In this document: in pieces, positions 9,004-17,520 of the stretch
How the letters are laid out: each line of letters starts with the position of its first letter
Numbering within the stretch: the first letter of the stretch is position 1
Source of the DNA: Beijerinckiaceae bacterium
GTDB taxonomy: Bacteria > Pseudomonadota > Alphaproteobacteria > Rhizobiales > Beijerinckiaceae
Direction of reading: 5' to 3'
Assembly (NCBI GenBank): GCA_004564215.1
Contig: CP024846.1
Span: forward strand, 1,116,001-1,180,000
DNA length: 64,000 bases
Position numbers and translations under genes: made by a program
The notes under the pieces: model-generated
Database searches by the model: none
The model's input: the letters and a program-made list of their open reading frames with translations, nothing else
What the model was told of the DNA's origin: nothing

Positions 9004-10299
9004 TTATTCGGCAGCGCGTTTGAATTCCGGGAAGGTGCAGCGGGCGTCGCCGCCCTCGCGCTTGAATTCTACGATCTTCGCGGATTCCCCAAAGGGCAGC
9101 TTCAGGCTGTGCCAAACATCCACCATGCTCTCAACGAGATGGACGATATGGGCGTCGGTATGCAACGGGCCCGGCGTGACGCGCAGACGCTCTTCGCCCT
9201 TGGCGACCGTCGGGTAATTGATCGGCTGAATATAAATGCCATGCCGATCGAGCAGCATATCGGTTGCGCGCTTGCAGAGATCCGCGTCGCCGACATGAAT
9301 GGGCACGATGTGCGACGGGTTCGAAATCACGGGGAGCCCTGCCGCACTTAAGGCGTGCTTGGTGAGCATCGCCTGGCGCTGATGCAGCATGCGAAGCTCG
9401 GTGCCCTGGGTCTGCTTCAGAAGGCGGACCGCAGTTCTTGCCGCGGCGGCGACCGCCGGTGGCAAAGCGGTGGTGAAAATGAAAGCCGGGGCATGCGAGC
9501 GAACCGCATCGATGATTGCCGCTTTGGCGGTCACGTAGCCGCCGAGCGTGCCAAACCCCTTGGCAAGCGTCCCTTCGATCACGTCGATTCGGTCCATGAC
9601 GCCTTCACGCTCGGCGATACCGCCGCCGCGCGGACCATAAAGCCCAACCGCATGAACCTCGTCCATGTAGGTCATCGCATTATAGCGGGCGGCGAGATCG
9701 GCGATTTGCGCCACCGGCGCAATGTCGCCATGCATCGAATAAAGGCTTTCGAAGACGATCAGCTTGGCCCGCGCCGGGCCCGCTTCACTTAGAAGCTGTT
9801 CGAGGTGCGCCACATCATTGTGCCTGAAAATCTTGCGCTCCGCCTTCGAGCGGCGGATGCCTTCGATCATCGAATTATGATTGAACTCATCCGAGAGAAT
9901 CAGGCAATTGGGCAGAAGATCGCCGATTGTGGATATTGTCGCGAGATTGGAAATCCACCCGGAAGTGAAGACGAGCGCTGCTTCTTTCCCGTGGAGGTCG
10001 GCCAATTCCCACTCGAGTTCGACGAGCGGATGATTGGTCCCTGAAATATTGCGGGTGCCGCCGGAACCGGCTCCATGCCGAATCGCTGCTGTGGCCATGG
10101 CATCGGTCACTTCCGGATGGCGGCCCATGCAGAGGTAATCGTTGGAGCACCAGATAACGACTTCCTCGACGCGCTCGGGACCCCGCCAAAGCGCGCGCGG
10201 AAAAGTCTCGGCATTGCGCTCGAGATCCGCGAAAACCCGGTAGCGGCTCTCGGCTTTCAGCTTTGAAATCGCGTCATCGAAGAAGCGCGAATACGGCAT
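9004..10299 (-). CDS. hemA: 5-aminolevulinate synthase (C4 pathway)
   Basis: This pyridoxal-phosphate enzyme condenses glycine and succinyl-CoA to 5-aminolevulinate, the first step of haem synthesis in alphaproteobacteria. It is 431 residues from the ATG at 10299, which has GGAG nine bases upstream; an in-frame TTG five codons earlier is a weaker start. Visible signatures are the N-terminal [10 protein letters not shown], the glycine loop [11 protein letters not shown] (about 77-87), YMDEVHAVG (Asp213, His216) and the PLP lysine in [13 protein letters not shown] (Lys247). It reads divergently from the epimerase gene. No Fnr/FixK-type box was evident upstream. Confidence 0.97.
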   Translation of the reverse strand: MPYSRFFDDAISKLKAESRYRVFADLERNAETFPRALWRGPERVEEVVIWCSNDYLCMGRHPEVTDAMATAAIRHGAGSGGTRNISGTNHPLVELEWELADLHGKEAALVFTSGWISNLATISTIGDLLPNCLILSDEFNHNSMIEGIRRSKAERKIFRHNDVAHLEQLLSEAGPARAKLIVFESLYSMHGDIAPVAQIADLAARYNAMTYMDEVHAVGLYGPRGGGIAEREGVMDRIDVIEGTLAKGFGTLGGYVTAKAAIIDAVRSHAPAFIFTTALPPAVAAAARTAVRLLKQTQGTELRMLHQRQAMLTKHALSAAGLPVISNPSHIVPIHVGDADLCKRATDMLLDRHGIYIQPINYPTVAKGEERLRVTPGPLHTDAHIVHLVESMVDVWHSLKLPFGESAKIVEFKREGGDARCTFPEFKRAAE

Positions 10300-10555
10300 A
10301 TTGAGAGTCTCCAAACTCCGATCGCAGCAGCGGATCCGTTCAACGAACCCGCGCGGGCTAAATGATCACAAGAGGGTCGTTTTGTTTTTTTACCTCTTCA
10401 CTAAGTACCCGGCGACCGGCGGAGGGTCACAAAAGCACATACCATAGATGTGGCTATAACCCAAAAAATATGCGAGGGGATTTAGTCTCCGCGGGTGGCA
10501 AAGGCTTTAGCTAGGTTCGCGCAGGCCGTCAATTACGTAACGTACCTACCCAAAG

Positions 10556-11563
10556 ATGCGCATTCTTGTCACCGGCAGCGCCGGATTCATCGGCTTTCAC
10601 ATGGCCCGCCGTCTTCTCGACGAAGGCCATGAGGTTGTAGGCATCGATGGATTTACCCCCTACTACGATCGCAACCTGAAGCTTCGCCGGCAGGAAATAT
10701 TACTGCAAAGGCAGGGGTTTTCGGGCCATGAGGTCATGCTCGAAAATTTTGCTGCATTGCAAGAAATCTACGGCTGCGGCTTCGATGCGATTTACCATTT
10801 CGCCGCACAGGCCGGGGTTCGTTATAGCCTCGACAACCCGCGCGCCTACATTGACGCAAATCTGGTGGGGATGTTCAACCTTCTGGAATTGATGCGGCAG
10901 GCTCCGCCGGCGCATGCCCTGATGGCGTCGACGTCTTCCGTCTATGGCGCCAATCCCAAAGTCCCGTTCCACGAGACCGACCGGGCCGATCATCCTTTGA
11001 CGCTCTATGCCGCCACCAAAAAGGCAAATGAGGAAATGGCCCACGCCTACAGCCATCTCTTCAAAATACCGATCACCATGCTGCGGTTTTTTACGGTGTA
11101 TGGCCCCTGGGGCCGGCCGGACATGGCGCTGTTCAAATTCGCCGCGGCACTTTTCGAGGGCCGACCCCTCGACCTCTATAATCACGGGAAAATGACCCGG
11201 GATTTTACCTATGTCGGCGACCTTGTGGAAGCCATGCTGCGCTTGCTCAAATGCGCCCCGCCCTTCGTCGGCAACCGGACCGAACAGATCGCCCAGGACA
11301 GCCTATCGCCCGTCGCGCCCTGGCGCGTCGTCAATATCGGCGCGCAGACGCCCGTGAGTTTGATGGATTTCGTTGCCGCCATCGAAGCTGCAACCGGGCT
11401 GCACGCCCCTTATAATTTTATGGAGATGCAACAAGGCGATGTACCGTTCACTTTCGCGGACACCTCGCTCCTGTCGTCCTTGACGGGCTTTACCGCGAAG
11501 ACTCCCCTGACCGAGGGAGTCAGGGCCTTCGTCGCTTGGTATCGCGATTATTTCGCCCTTTAG
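10556..11563 (+). CDS. NAD-dependent UDP-glucuronate epimerase (SDR family)
   Basis: This 335-residue extended short-chain dehydrogenase/reductase has the Rossmann motif GSAGFIG (residues 7-13) and the catalytic pair Tyr151-Lys155 in LYAATKKANE. The phrases DGFTPYYDRNLKLRR and VYGPWGRPDMALFKF are characteristic of UDP-glucuronate 4-epimerases that make UDP-galacturonate for capsule or lipopolysaccharide. Rhizobial relatives are named LspL. No other surface-polysaccharide genes adjoin it. A mosaic repeat begins exactly at its stop codon. Confidence 0.88.
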   Translation: MRILVTGSAGFIGFHMARRLLDEGHEVVGIDGFTPYYDRNLKLRRQEILLQRQGFSGHEVMLENFAALQEIYGCGFDAIYHFAAQAGVRYSLDNPRAYIDANLVGMFNLLELMRQAPPAHALMASTSSVYGANPKVPFHETDRADHPLTLYAATKKANEEMAHAYSHLFKIPITMLRFFTVYGPWGRPDMALFKFAAALFEGRPLDLYNHGKMTRDFTYVGDLVEAMLRLLKCAPPFVGNRTEQIAQDSLSPVAPWRVVNIGAQTPVSLMDFVAAIEAATGLHAPYNFMEMQQGDVPFTFADTSLLSSLTGFTAKTPLTEGVRAFVAWYRDYFAL

Positions 11564-11675
11564 ATCACGATGATTTTGGATTAACTCAATCCAAAATCAT
11601 GAACGTGATCGATTCCAAAAATTTAGAGCGGGATGCTGGCGGAAAACCCGTTTCCACTTTTCCTCATCCCGCTCT
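11563..11675. repeat. Mosaic intergenic repeat (48-bp palindrome plus inverted repeat)
   Basis: Positions 11563-11610 form a long imperfect palindrome (GATCACGATGATTTTGGATT against AATCCAAAATCAT...GTGATC). After a 14-bp spacer, 11625-11675 begins AGAGCGGGATG and ends CATCCCGCTCT, a second inverted repeat with GCGGAAAACC inside. Both halves resemble dispersed elements I know from Beijerinckiaceae, Methylobacteriaceae and related genomes. The first base is the last base of the epimerase stop codon. Confidence 0.75.
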
Positions 11676-11686
11676 CGCGGATCGCT

Positions 11687-11718
11687 CAAAAAACAAGGCC
11701 GGGTTTTAATCCGGCCTT
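11687..11718 (-). terminator. Intrinsic terminator of the Gly/Trp/His-rich protein gene
   Basis: On the minus strand an 8-bp stem (AAGGCCGG / CCGGCCTT) with an 8-base loop is followed by G and six T residues (11693-11688). It begins 34 bp after the stop of the gene at 11753-12292. The plus strand has no T tract, so it should act only on the minus strand. Confidence 0.82.
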
Positions 11719-11752
11719 ATCGTATTAAACGATTGTCAACGGAAGTCCGCAA

Positions 11753-12292
11753 TCAGGGCGTCACGGATCCGCGCGCCCGGCCGCCGGGAACTCGACAGGA
11801 ACAGCCGTTTCCGACCCATGATGTCTCATACAGCAAGCATGTCTTGATCGGAGTCGCGCAATAATTTCCGCCGGCTGCGACGCTGCGGCCGGTCACCAGA
11901 GGCGCGGTCGCGCCAGCAGCGATTGCAAGCGGGGCGGTTGCGAGCGCCGCCAATCCAGCTCCGGCGCCGTAGCCGTAACCATAGGGATAGTCGTAGCCAT
12001 AGCTGTAGGGATAACCGTAGCCATAGCCAAGGCCCAAGCCAGCCAAGCCGACTCCGCCCCATCCCCAGCCGCGGTTCCAACCATAGCCGCGCCAGCCGCG
12101 GTTCCAACCACCGTGCCAGCCGGCGCCACGCCAACCACCACCATGCCAACCGCCCATGCCACCGTGCCAGCCGCCACCACCGTGCCAACCGCCACCACCG
12201 TGCCAGCCACCCATTCTTGCCGAAGCGGGACCGCTCGCAACAAGAGCTACGCCCAATGCGGCGGAGGCCATCAATATGCCAAACCGTTTCAT
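11753..12292 (-). CDS. Secreted Gly/Trp/His-rich repeat protein
   Basis: This 179-residue protein has a signal peptide (residues 1-25, cleavage after PASA). Residues 27-70 repeat GGWHGG units, 71-115 are Gly/Tyr-rich (GYGYGYPYSYGYDYPYGYGY), then comes an Ala-rich hydrophobic stretch. The C-terminal segment holds four cysteines (YCATPIKTCLLYETSWVGNGCSC). The C-terminal Cys motif recurs in small secreted proteins of Rhizobiales; function is unknown. The histidines could bind metal (inference). A possible general-stress promoter lies about 90 bp upstream and a clear terminator follows. Confidence 0.8.
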   Translation of the reverse strand: MKRFGILMASAALGVALVASGPASARMGGWHGGGGWHGGGGWHGGMGGWHGGGWRGAGWHGGWNRGWRGYGWNRGWGWGGVGLAGLGLGYGYGYPYSYGYDYPYGYGYGAGAGLAALATAPLAIAAGATAPLVTGRSVAAGGNYCATPIKTCLLYETSWVGNGCSCRVPGGRARGSVTP

Positions 12293-12383
12293 AGCATTCT
12301 CCGTTTTTTAGCGCCCTCGTTTGGGGGCGGCACCCGAACCTTTCGAGTGCCATTGCCGTTTATGTATGCGTGACAATGGGAAA

Positions 12384-12410
12384 GGAACGTCACTCGTTGA
12401 CGAATGTTCC
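12384..12410. promoter_or_regulatory. Possible divergent EcfG-type (general stress) promoter element
   Basis: On the minus strand GGAAC (12410-12406) is followed after 16 bases by CGTT (12389-12386), a perfect match to the alphaproteobacterial sigma-EcfG pattern GGAAC-N16/17-CGTT. On the plus strand GGAAC (12384-12388) is followed after 16 bases by TGTT (12405-12408), one base off. The two overlap symmetrically and would serve the secreted Gly-rich gene (ATG 12292) and cfa (ATG 12538). This is pattern matching only. Confidence 0.5.
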
Positions 12411-12537
12411 ATCGCCCGGCTGAAGGGGGAGGGATGTGCTGATGCGCACGAGATTGTCGTGCTTGGTCCACGCTTCCACGAGTGCCTCTTTTGCGTTAGT
12501 TTAGCGAAACCGGTGCAGGATCAGCGGATGCAAGAAA

Positions 12538-13791
12538 ATGGAAAAATTGCTTCACGTTTTTTTTGCTGAGTTAATCAAAACAGGTTCTCTCGAAATCGAA
12601 ACTGCGGACGGCCGCAAATTTGGCGTCGGCGACGGCTCAGGTAAAAAGCTAGCGCTTCGCTTCAACGACAAGGCCGTCTTCACCCAGCTCCTTCGTGACC
12701 CAGAACTGCGTTTCGGCGAGCTTTACATGGATGGCCGGATCGATGTCACGCAAGGCACCATCTTCGACATTCTGACGCTCGCTGCGGTCAATATGGCGGC
12801 CCCGCAGAGCCCCCTTTGGGTCCGGGCGTTCCAAAAAACACGATCGACCTTTCGCCACCTCCGCCACCCCAACGACCTCCTGCGCGCAAAGCGCAATGTC
12901 GCCCATCATTATGATCTTGATACCAATCTTTACCGGCTCTTTCTCGACCAGGATTTGCAGTATTCCTGCGCCTACTTCGAACGGGACAGCCAGAATCTCG
13001 AAGTAGCCCAACTGGCCAAGAAACGCCACATCGCCGCAAAGCTCTTGGTCGAGCCGGGTCATACCATCCTCGACATTGGATCAGGCTTTGGCGGCTTGGC
13101 GATTTATCTGGCGCAGTTTTGCAACGCCAGTCTCACCGGCCTCACCCTGTCATCCGCCCAACTCAAGGTTGCGCAGGTGCGGGCTGGGCAATTGGGCCTA
13201 ACCAGCGCCATCGATTTTCGCTTGCTTGACTACCGTCAGCTGGACGGGCGCTTCGACCGGATTGTTTCGGTCGGAATGTTCGAGCATGTCGGCGTTGCCC
13301 ATTATGAATCCTATTTCAGAAAGATCGCGGATTTGCTCGAGGGCGATGGCGTGGCACTGGTTCACACTATTGGCAGGGCGGACGGACCCGCGGCAACCAA
13401 CCCATGGGTCGCAAAATATATTTTCCCCGGCGGCTACATGCCCGCCTTGTCGGAAATCATGCCGGCGATCGAACGCACCGGTCTTTTTGTGACCGACATC
13501 GAGATCCTGCGGCTCCACTACGCGGACACCGTCAAAACTTGGCGCGAACGGTTCTTAGATCACCGTGCCGCGGTTCAGGCCCTCCACGACGAGCGTTTCT
13601 GCCGCATGTGGGAGCTTTATCTCGCAGGGTCCGAATGCGCCTTCCGGTACGAGGGGCTGGTGGTGTTCCAAATCCAACTCGCAAAGAAGCTCCATACGGT
13701 TCCTCTGACCCGGGATTATATCAACCACAACGAAGCCCTGTTGCGGGAGCTCGATACCGCCCCCGCTTTCCTGCGCGTGGCAGGCCAGTAG
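12538..13791 (+). CDS. cfa: Cyclopropane-fatty-acyl-phospholipid synthase family protein
   Basis: This 417-residue SAM-dependent enzyme is expected to methylenate unsaturated acyl chains of membrane phospholipids, a typical stationary-phase or acid-stress response. An N-terminal lipid-binding-like domain (about 1-110) with LRFGELYMDGRIDV precedes the methyltransferase core. AHHYDLDTNLYRLFLD (about 122-137) and the SAM loop LDIGSGFGGLAIYL (178-191) are diagnostic, as are SVGMFEHVG and FIFPGGYMP-like motifs (KYIFPGGYMPALSE). Length agrees with the family (380-420). A GGAAC-type stress promoter candidate lies upstream. Confidence 0.92.
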   Translation: MEKLLHVFFAELIKTGSLEIETADGRKFGVGDGSGKKLALRFNDKAVFTQLLRDPELRFGELYMDGRIDVTQGTIFDILTLAAVNMAAPQSPLWVRAFQKTRSTFRHLRHPNDLLRAKRNVAHHYDLDTNLYRLFLDQDLQYSCAYFERDSQNLEVAQLAKKRHIAAKLLVEPGHTILDIGSGFGGLAIYLAQFCNASLTGLTLSSAQLKVAQVRAGQLGLTSAIDFRLLDYRQLDGRFDRIVSVGMFEHVGVAHYESYFRKIADLLEGDGVALVHTIGRADGPAATNPWVAKYIFPGGYMPALSEIMPAIERTGLFVTDIEILRLHYADTVKTWRERFLDHRAAVQALHDERFCRMWELYLAGSECAFRYEGLVVFQIQLAKKLHTVPLTRDYINHNEALLRELDTAPAFLRVAGQ

Positions 13792-13909
13792 AGAGCCCGC
13801 AGGGCCGAAGCGGACTGCGACCGTTTCTGATTTGCGGCCGCAGCCGTCCCGCCGCACGTCATGATCGTGAAAATGAAGTCTCTTCGCGATGAGGCTCAAG
13901 GGGATGCCC

Positions 13910-15553
13910 ATGCCCAGCATTGCAGGTGGTTTCGAGGCAGCGTCCTTCAATCAAACGCCGCCATTCGAAAATATCGATCTCTTCACCACGGATCTTCCGC
14001 TTCGCGAGGCGCTTGGGCGGGCCGGCGTCGATTGCGAGGCTGCGGACCTCGCCGCCTTCGGCCGGGATTTCGGTTCGGCGGAAACGATCCAGCTTGGTCG
14101 GCTCGCCAATGAGAATCCGCCGCGTCTTTACGTTGTCGATCCGACGGGCACTCGAAGCGACAGGGTGGATTTCCATCCGGCCTATCACAGCTTGATGCAA
14201 AAAAGCATGGCTGCCGGTCTGCATTGCTCGGCCTTCGACAACAAGGTGCCGAGCCAGAACCGGATCAGCGAACGCGCCGCGCGGCTTTACCTGGCGACAC
14301 AGATCGAAGCCGGACATGTGTGTCCGATCACCATGACCAATGCCAGCGTCTCCGTGCTCGCAGCCGCCCCCGAGATCCATGCGGCCTGGATGCCGCATAT
14401 TCTTTCCCGCGACTATGATGGCGCGAGGAAGCCTTGGTTCGAGAAGCGGGCGGTCACCCTCGGCATGGGTATGACGGAGCGGCAAGGCGGAACCGACGTT
14501 CGCGCCAACATAACCAAGGCGAGCGCGCAAAACGGACATTATGAGATTACCGGCCATAAATGGTTCTTGTCGGCGCCCATGTCGGATGCCTTTATCGTGC
14601 TGGCCCAGGCTTCCGCAGGCCTGACAGCCTTCCTTCTTCCGCGATTTCGCCCGGACGGCAGCGTTAACGCGCTGAGATTTCAGCGGCTCAAGGACAAGCT
14701 CGGCAACCGCTCGAATGCATCGGCCGAAGTCGAGTTCGATGCCGCCTATGCCGAGCGCCTCGGTCCCGAAGGCGAAGGTGTGCGGACCATCATCACGATG
14801 GTCCAATGGACGCGGCTCGACTGCGCCGTCGCCGCCGCCGGGCAGATGCGATTTGGCCTCGCCCAGGCGGTCCATCACGCCCGCCACCGCACCGTGTTCC
14901 AGCGCCGTCTTGCCGATCAGCCGGCGATGCAAGCGGTTCTTGCCGATCTCGCCCTGGAAAGCGAAGCCAATACCGCGCTGGTTTTCCGGCTGACGCGCGC
15001 CTGCGAGCGGGCGCCAATCGATGAAGCTGAAGCCGCCTATGCGCGGTTGATGACCCCGGCGATTAAATATCTCGTTACCAAGAGCGCGCCGAACTTCATT
15101 TACGAGACGCTCGAATGCCTCGGCGGCAATGGCTATGTCGAGGATTTGCCGATGGCGCGCCTCTATCGCGAGGCGCCGCTGAATGCCATCTGGGAGGGCT
15201 CCGGCACGGTCGTGGCCCTCGATGTTCTGCGAGTGCTGAGCCGCAATCCGGATCAATCGCAGGCCGTCATCCATTCGCTTGCCAAAGGATGCGGGGCGGC
15301 CGGAAAGGCGGCGGCCGCCGAAATCCAGCACAGTTTCGGTGGCCAGGATGTGGAAGGCAGCGCGCGTATCATCGCTGAAAAAATCGCCCGATTGGGGGCG
15401 CTGTCCGCCCTTGCGGATGCAAACACCAGCCTGACGGAGACTTACGCGGCAACGCGCCTCCAAGGCTCACCCCACGCGACCTGGGGTGCCTGCGATTTGA
15501 AATCGATTCGGACGCTTGTTCTCTCCCGTGTCCTGCCGGATTCGATCGGGTGA
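13910..15553 (+). CDS. AidB-like acyl-CoA dehydrogenase family flavoprotein
   Basis: About 547 residues from ATG 13910, chosen because AAGGGG lies six bases upstream; ATGs at 13889 and 13904 are also in frame. The N-terminal segment (FNQTPPFENIDLFTTD) and the order TLGMGMTERQGGTDVRANIT, GHKWFLSAPMSDAFIVLAQ and CLGGNGYVEDLPMARLYREA match AidB, an FAD-binding branch of the acyl-CoA dehydrogenases about 540 residues long. E. coli AidB belongs to the Ada alkylation response and binds DNA. No ada gene is adjacent here; an alkB gene lies 18 kb away. A catabolic acyl-CoA dehydrogenase role cannot be excluded. Confidence 0.87.
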   Translation: MPSIAGGFEAASFNQTPPFENIDLFTTDLPLREALGRAGVDCEAADLAAFGRDFGSAETIQLGRLANENPPRLYVVDPTGTRSDRVDFHPAYHSLMQKSMAAGLHCSAFDNKVPSQNRISERAARLYLATQIEAGHVCPITMTNASVSVLAAAPEIHAAWMPHILSRDYDGARKPWFEKRAVTLGMGMTERQGGTDVRANITKASAQNGHYEITGHKWFLSAPMSDAFIVLAQASAGLTAFLLPRFRPDGSVNALRFQRLKDKLGNRSNASAEVEFDAAYAERLGPEGEGVRTIITMVQWTRLDCAVAAAGQMRFGLAQAVHHARHRTVFQRRLADQPAMQAVLADLALESEANTALVFRLTRACERAPIDEAEAAYARLMTPAIKYLVTKSAPNFIYETLECLGGNGYVEDLPMARLYREAPLNAIWEGSGTVVALDVLRVLSRNPDQSQAVIHSLAKGCGAAGKAAAAEIQHSFGGQDVEGSARIIAEKIARLGALSALADANTSLTETYAATRLQGSPHATWGACDLKSIRTLVLSRVLPDSIG

Positions 15554-15658
15554 CGAGCCGCAGGCTTCGCGCAGGCTTGGATCGTTAGACCCTCCGTGAT
15601 GGAACCCCACGCGTCGGTGCCTCACGGTCCGTGACCGGGAGCGCCGGTCAGGATAGGC

Positions 15659-16417
15659 ATGACCCAAACCGCACAACGCCCATCTGTCTTTATAGCCACC
15701 CCCTGTTTCGGCGGTCTGGTGTCCCAACATTACATGCAGTCGGTCCTCGGCCTGGTTCAGTTCGCAAGCCTGGCGGGGTTCGACACGACCCTGGCGCTGC
15801 TTGGCCATGACTCGCTCATCACCCGCAGCCGCAACACGCTCGTCACCCAATTCCTGAACACGCCGACCGCGACGCATTTGCTGTTCATCGACGCCGACAT
15901 CAGCTTCGAGGCCGAGCAAGTCTATCACATGCTCAACTTCAATCGTGAATTTGTCGCCGGGATTTATCCCTTGAAAGTCATTGACTGGAATAACGCTGCG
16001 ATCAAACGGGCAGCGACGGTCCTTGAGCCGTTTCATGCCGCGCCATTGTTCTATGTCGGCACGCTCTGTGTCGGACCCGGCCTCGAACGCGACGGGCGTT
16101 TCGCCACTGCTATTTACTGTGGGGGCGGCTTCATGCTGTTGCAGCGACAGGTCGTCGAACGGATGATCGCGGCCTATCCGCAAACCCGGTACCGCAGCGC
16201 GCACGCCTATTCCAACGCAACCGGCCAGGAAAACTATGCCCTGTTCGACTGCTTGATCGACAAGGAAACCAATGCCTACGTCAGCGAGGACTTTGGCTTT
16301 TGCCAAAAATGGCGCGACATCGGCGGCAAAATATGGCTCGATACGGAAGGCAAGCTGGCCCATATCGGTTCTTATAATTTTCAGGGAGACCCTAGGGCGC
16401 GCTACGCGGCCAATTGA
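15659..16417 (+). CDS. Glycosyltransferase-like protein with GT-A type DxD motif
   Basis: This 252-residue soluble protein begins with VFIATPCFGGLVSQHYMQS, typical of a nucleotide-sugar binding beta strand. It contains LLFIDADISF (about residues 80-89), a DxD-like metal/sugar-nucleotide motif. AGIYPLKVIDW and a late acidic segment VSEDFGFCQKWRDIGG resemble GT-A fold enzymes. The acceptor is unknown. It stands alone, with no polysaccharide cluster around it. A ribosome-binding site (AGGA) precedes the ATG. Confidence 0.68.
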   Translation: MTQTAQRPSVFIATPCFGGLVSQHYMQSVLGLVQFASLAGFDTTLALLGHDSLITRSRNTLVTQFLNTPTATHLLFIDADISFEAEQVYHMLNFNREFVAGIYPLKVIDWNNAAIKRAATVLEPFHAAPLFYVGTLCVGPGLERDGRFATAIYCGGGFMLLQRQVVERMIAAYPQTRYRSAHAYSNATGQENYALFDCLIDKETNAYVSEDFGFCQKWRDIGGKIWLDTEGKLAHIGSYNFQGDPRARYAAN

Positions 16418-16468
16418 GGCGGGAACGGTTCGGTACCGCGGCCTTCCTTCGCCTTGGCTCGCTCTAAA

Positions 16469-17506
16469 TCAATCGACGAAGTTTTCGAGAAGCTTGATTC
16501 GGTCGGAGGTCAAAGCTGTCGTCAAATTTTCCGGCGCAAGCGCAGGAAATTTGACGTTGGCGAAGGCGACCCAGGCATCGCGGTAGCGCAGCCATACCCG
16601 CTGGGTCGCCTTGATCCCGTCCTTAGTGACCGTCCCCCGCGCGGAACTGTCCTTCGTCTTCAAGATTTTTCCATAAAGAGCGTTGAGCTTTGCGTCCGCT
16701 TCCGCGAAGCGTTCCTTTGGGGACGCCGGAGGCTCGCCTTTGATCAGGCTTTGCAGAATTGCGAGAAAACGGTCTTCTTCCGCCTGTTCAGCCTCGACAT
16801 ACATCGCCCCGCGTGCAGTGCCCGACATATCGACTTCATTATCCGCCTCCGCCTGGACATAGGCATTCTTGGCTTTTTCAAGGGTCGCGAAGGCCCGGCG
16901 TTCTCCCTCGGACCAGCCGGCGATCAGGGATGCGAGCTTTTCCTTGCGCGTTTCCTCTGCCAGCCTTGCTTCATGCTGGGCACAGGCACCCTGGGCGGCG
17001 CCGCTAGTGATATCCTCGCACGGGCTGAAATCCTGACCGCGCCAATGTTCCCTCTTGAATTTTTCCAGATGGGCGACCCAGCCTTGCTCCTCCGCCGGCG
17101 CGCCTTGAAGCTCGCAGGCAAATTTCAACGCGAGATCGAAGCTGCGCGGAGCTCCGATGCCGTTGGCATAGATCGTCATCAGCATGCCCGTGCCGGAGAA
17201 CAAATTCGGCCAGCCATTGTCGGAGGCTTCGCGCTCGACATAAGCGCATTGCCGCGCGCGCGCCGGATCCCTCGGAATACCGATCCCAAAATACAGCGCT
17301 TCGGAGTCGCAACCCTTCAGCGCCGCTCTCTCCGCAGGGGTCGGGACCTCCACCTTCGGCAGAGGCAATTTTGACGCCTTGTCGCAGTCCGCGATCGGCA
17401 ACGCGTCGGCGTCATTGTCCTGAGGTTCGGCTTCTGCCGCTCCGCAGGCAAACAGCGTCAACAGACAAATTGCGCTCATCCGCCATTTGAGGCTAGCCGC
17501 CGACAT
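16469..17506 (-). CDS. Secreted protein with C-terminal LprI/DUF1311-like domain
   Basis: This 345-residue exported protein has a signal peptide (hydrophobic stretch ICLLTLFACGAAEA); a second Met at residue 10 could be the true start. The middle part (about 45-150) has Sel1/TPR-like features (CAYVEREASDNG, LMTIYANGIGAPRSFDLALKFAC). The C-terminal part (about 235-335), with ADAKLNALYGKIL and QRVWLRYRDAWVAF, matches the DUF1311/LprI lysozyme-inhibitor-like domain. It probably acts in the periplasm, with function unproven. It is convergent with the glycosyltransferase-like gene. Confidence 0.68.
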   Translation of the reverse strand: MSAASLKWRMSAICLLTLFACGAAEAEPQDNDADALPIADCDKASKLPLPKVEVPTPAERAALKGCDSEALYFGIGIPRDPARARQCAYVEREASDNGWPNLFSGTGMLMTIYANGIGAPRSFDLALKFACELQGAPAEEQGWVAHLEKFKREHWRGQDFSPCEDITSGAAQGACAQHEARLAEETRKEKLASLIAGWSEGERRAFATLEKAKNAYVQAEADNEVDMSGTARGAMYVEAEQAEEDRFLAILQSLIKGEPPASPKERFAEADAKLNALYGKILKTKDSSARGTVTKDGIKATQRVWLRYRDAWVAFANVKFPALAPENLTTALTSDRIKLLENFVD

Positions 17507-17520
17507 TGGACAAACGCCCC

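Noticed and set aside
10300..10555. An Fnr/FixK box upstream of hemA
   Set aside because: No TTGAT-N4-ATCAA pattern was seen; the TGATCAC at 10363 is too short and asymmetric.
12110..12215. Short regularly spaced repeats considered as a CRISPR array
   Set aside because: They are codon repeats encoding GGWHGG in the secreted protein, with no distinct spacers.
13859..15463. 534-codon minus-strand frame opposite the AidB-like gene
   Set aside because: It is an antisense shadow in GC-rich DNA; the plus-strand protein matches a known family throughout.
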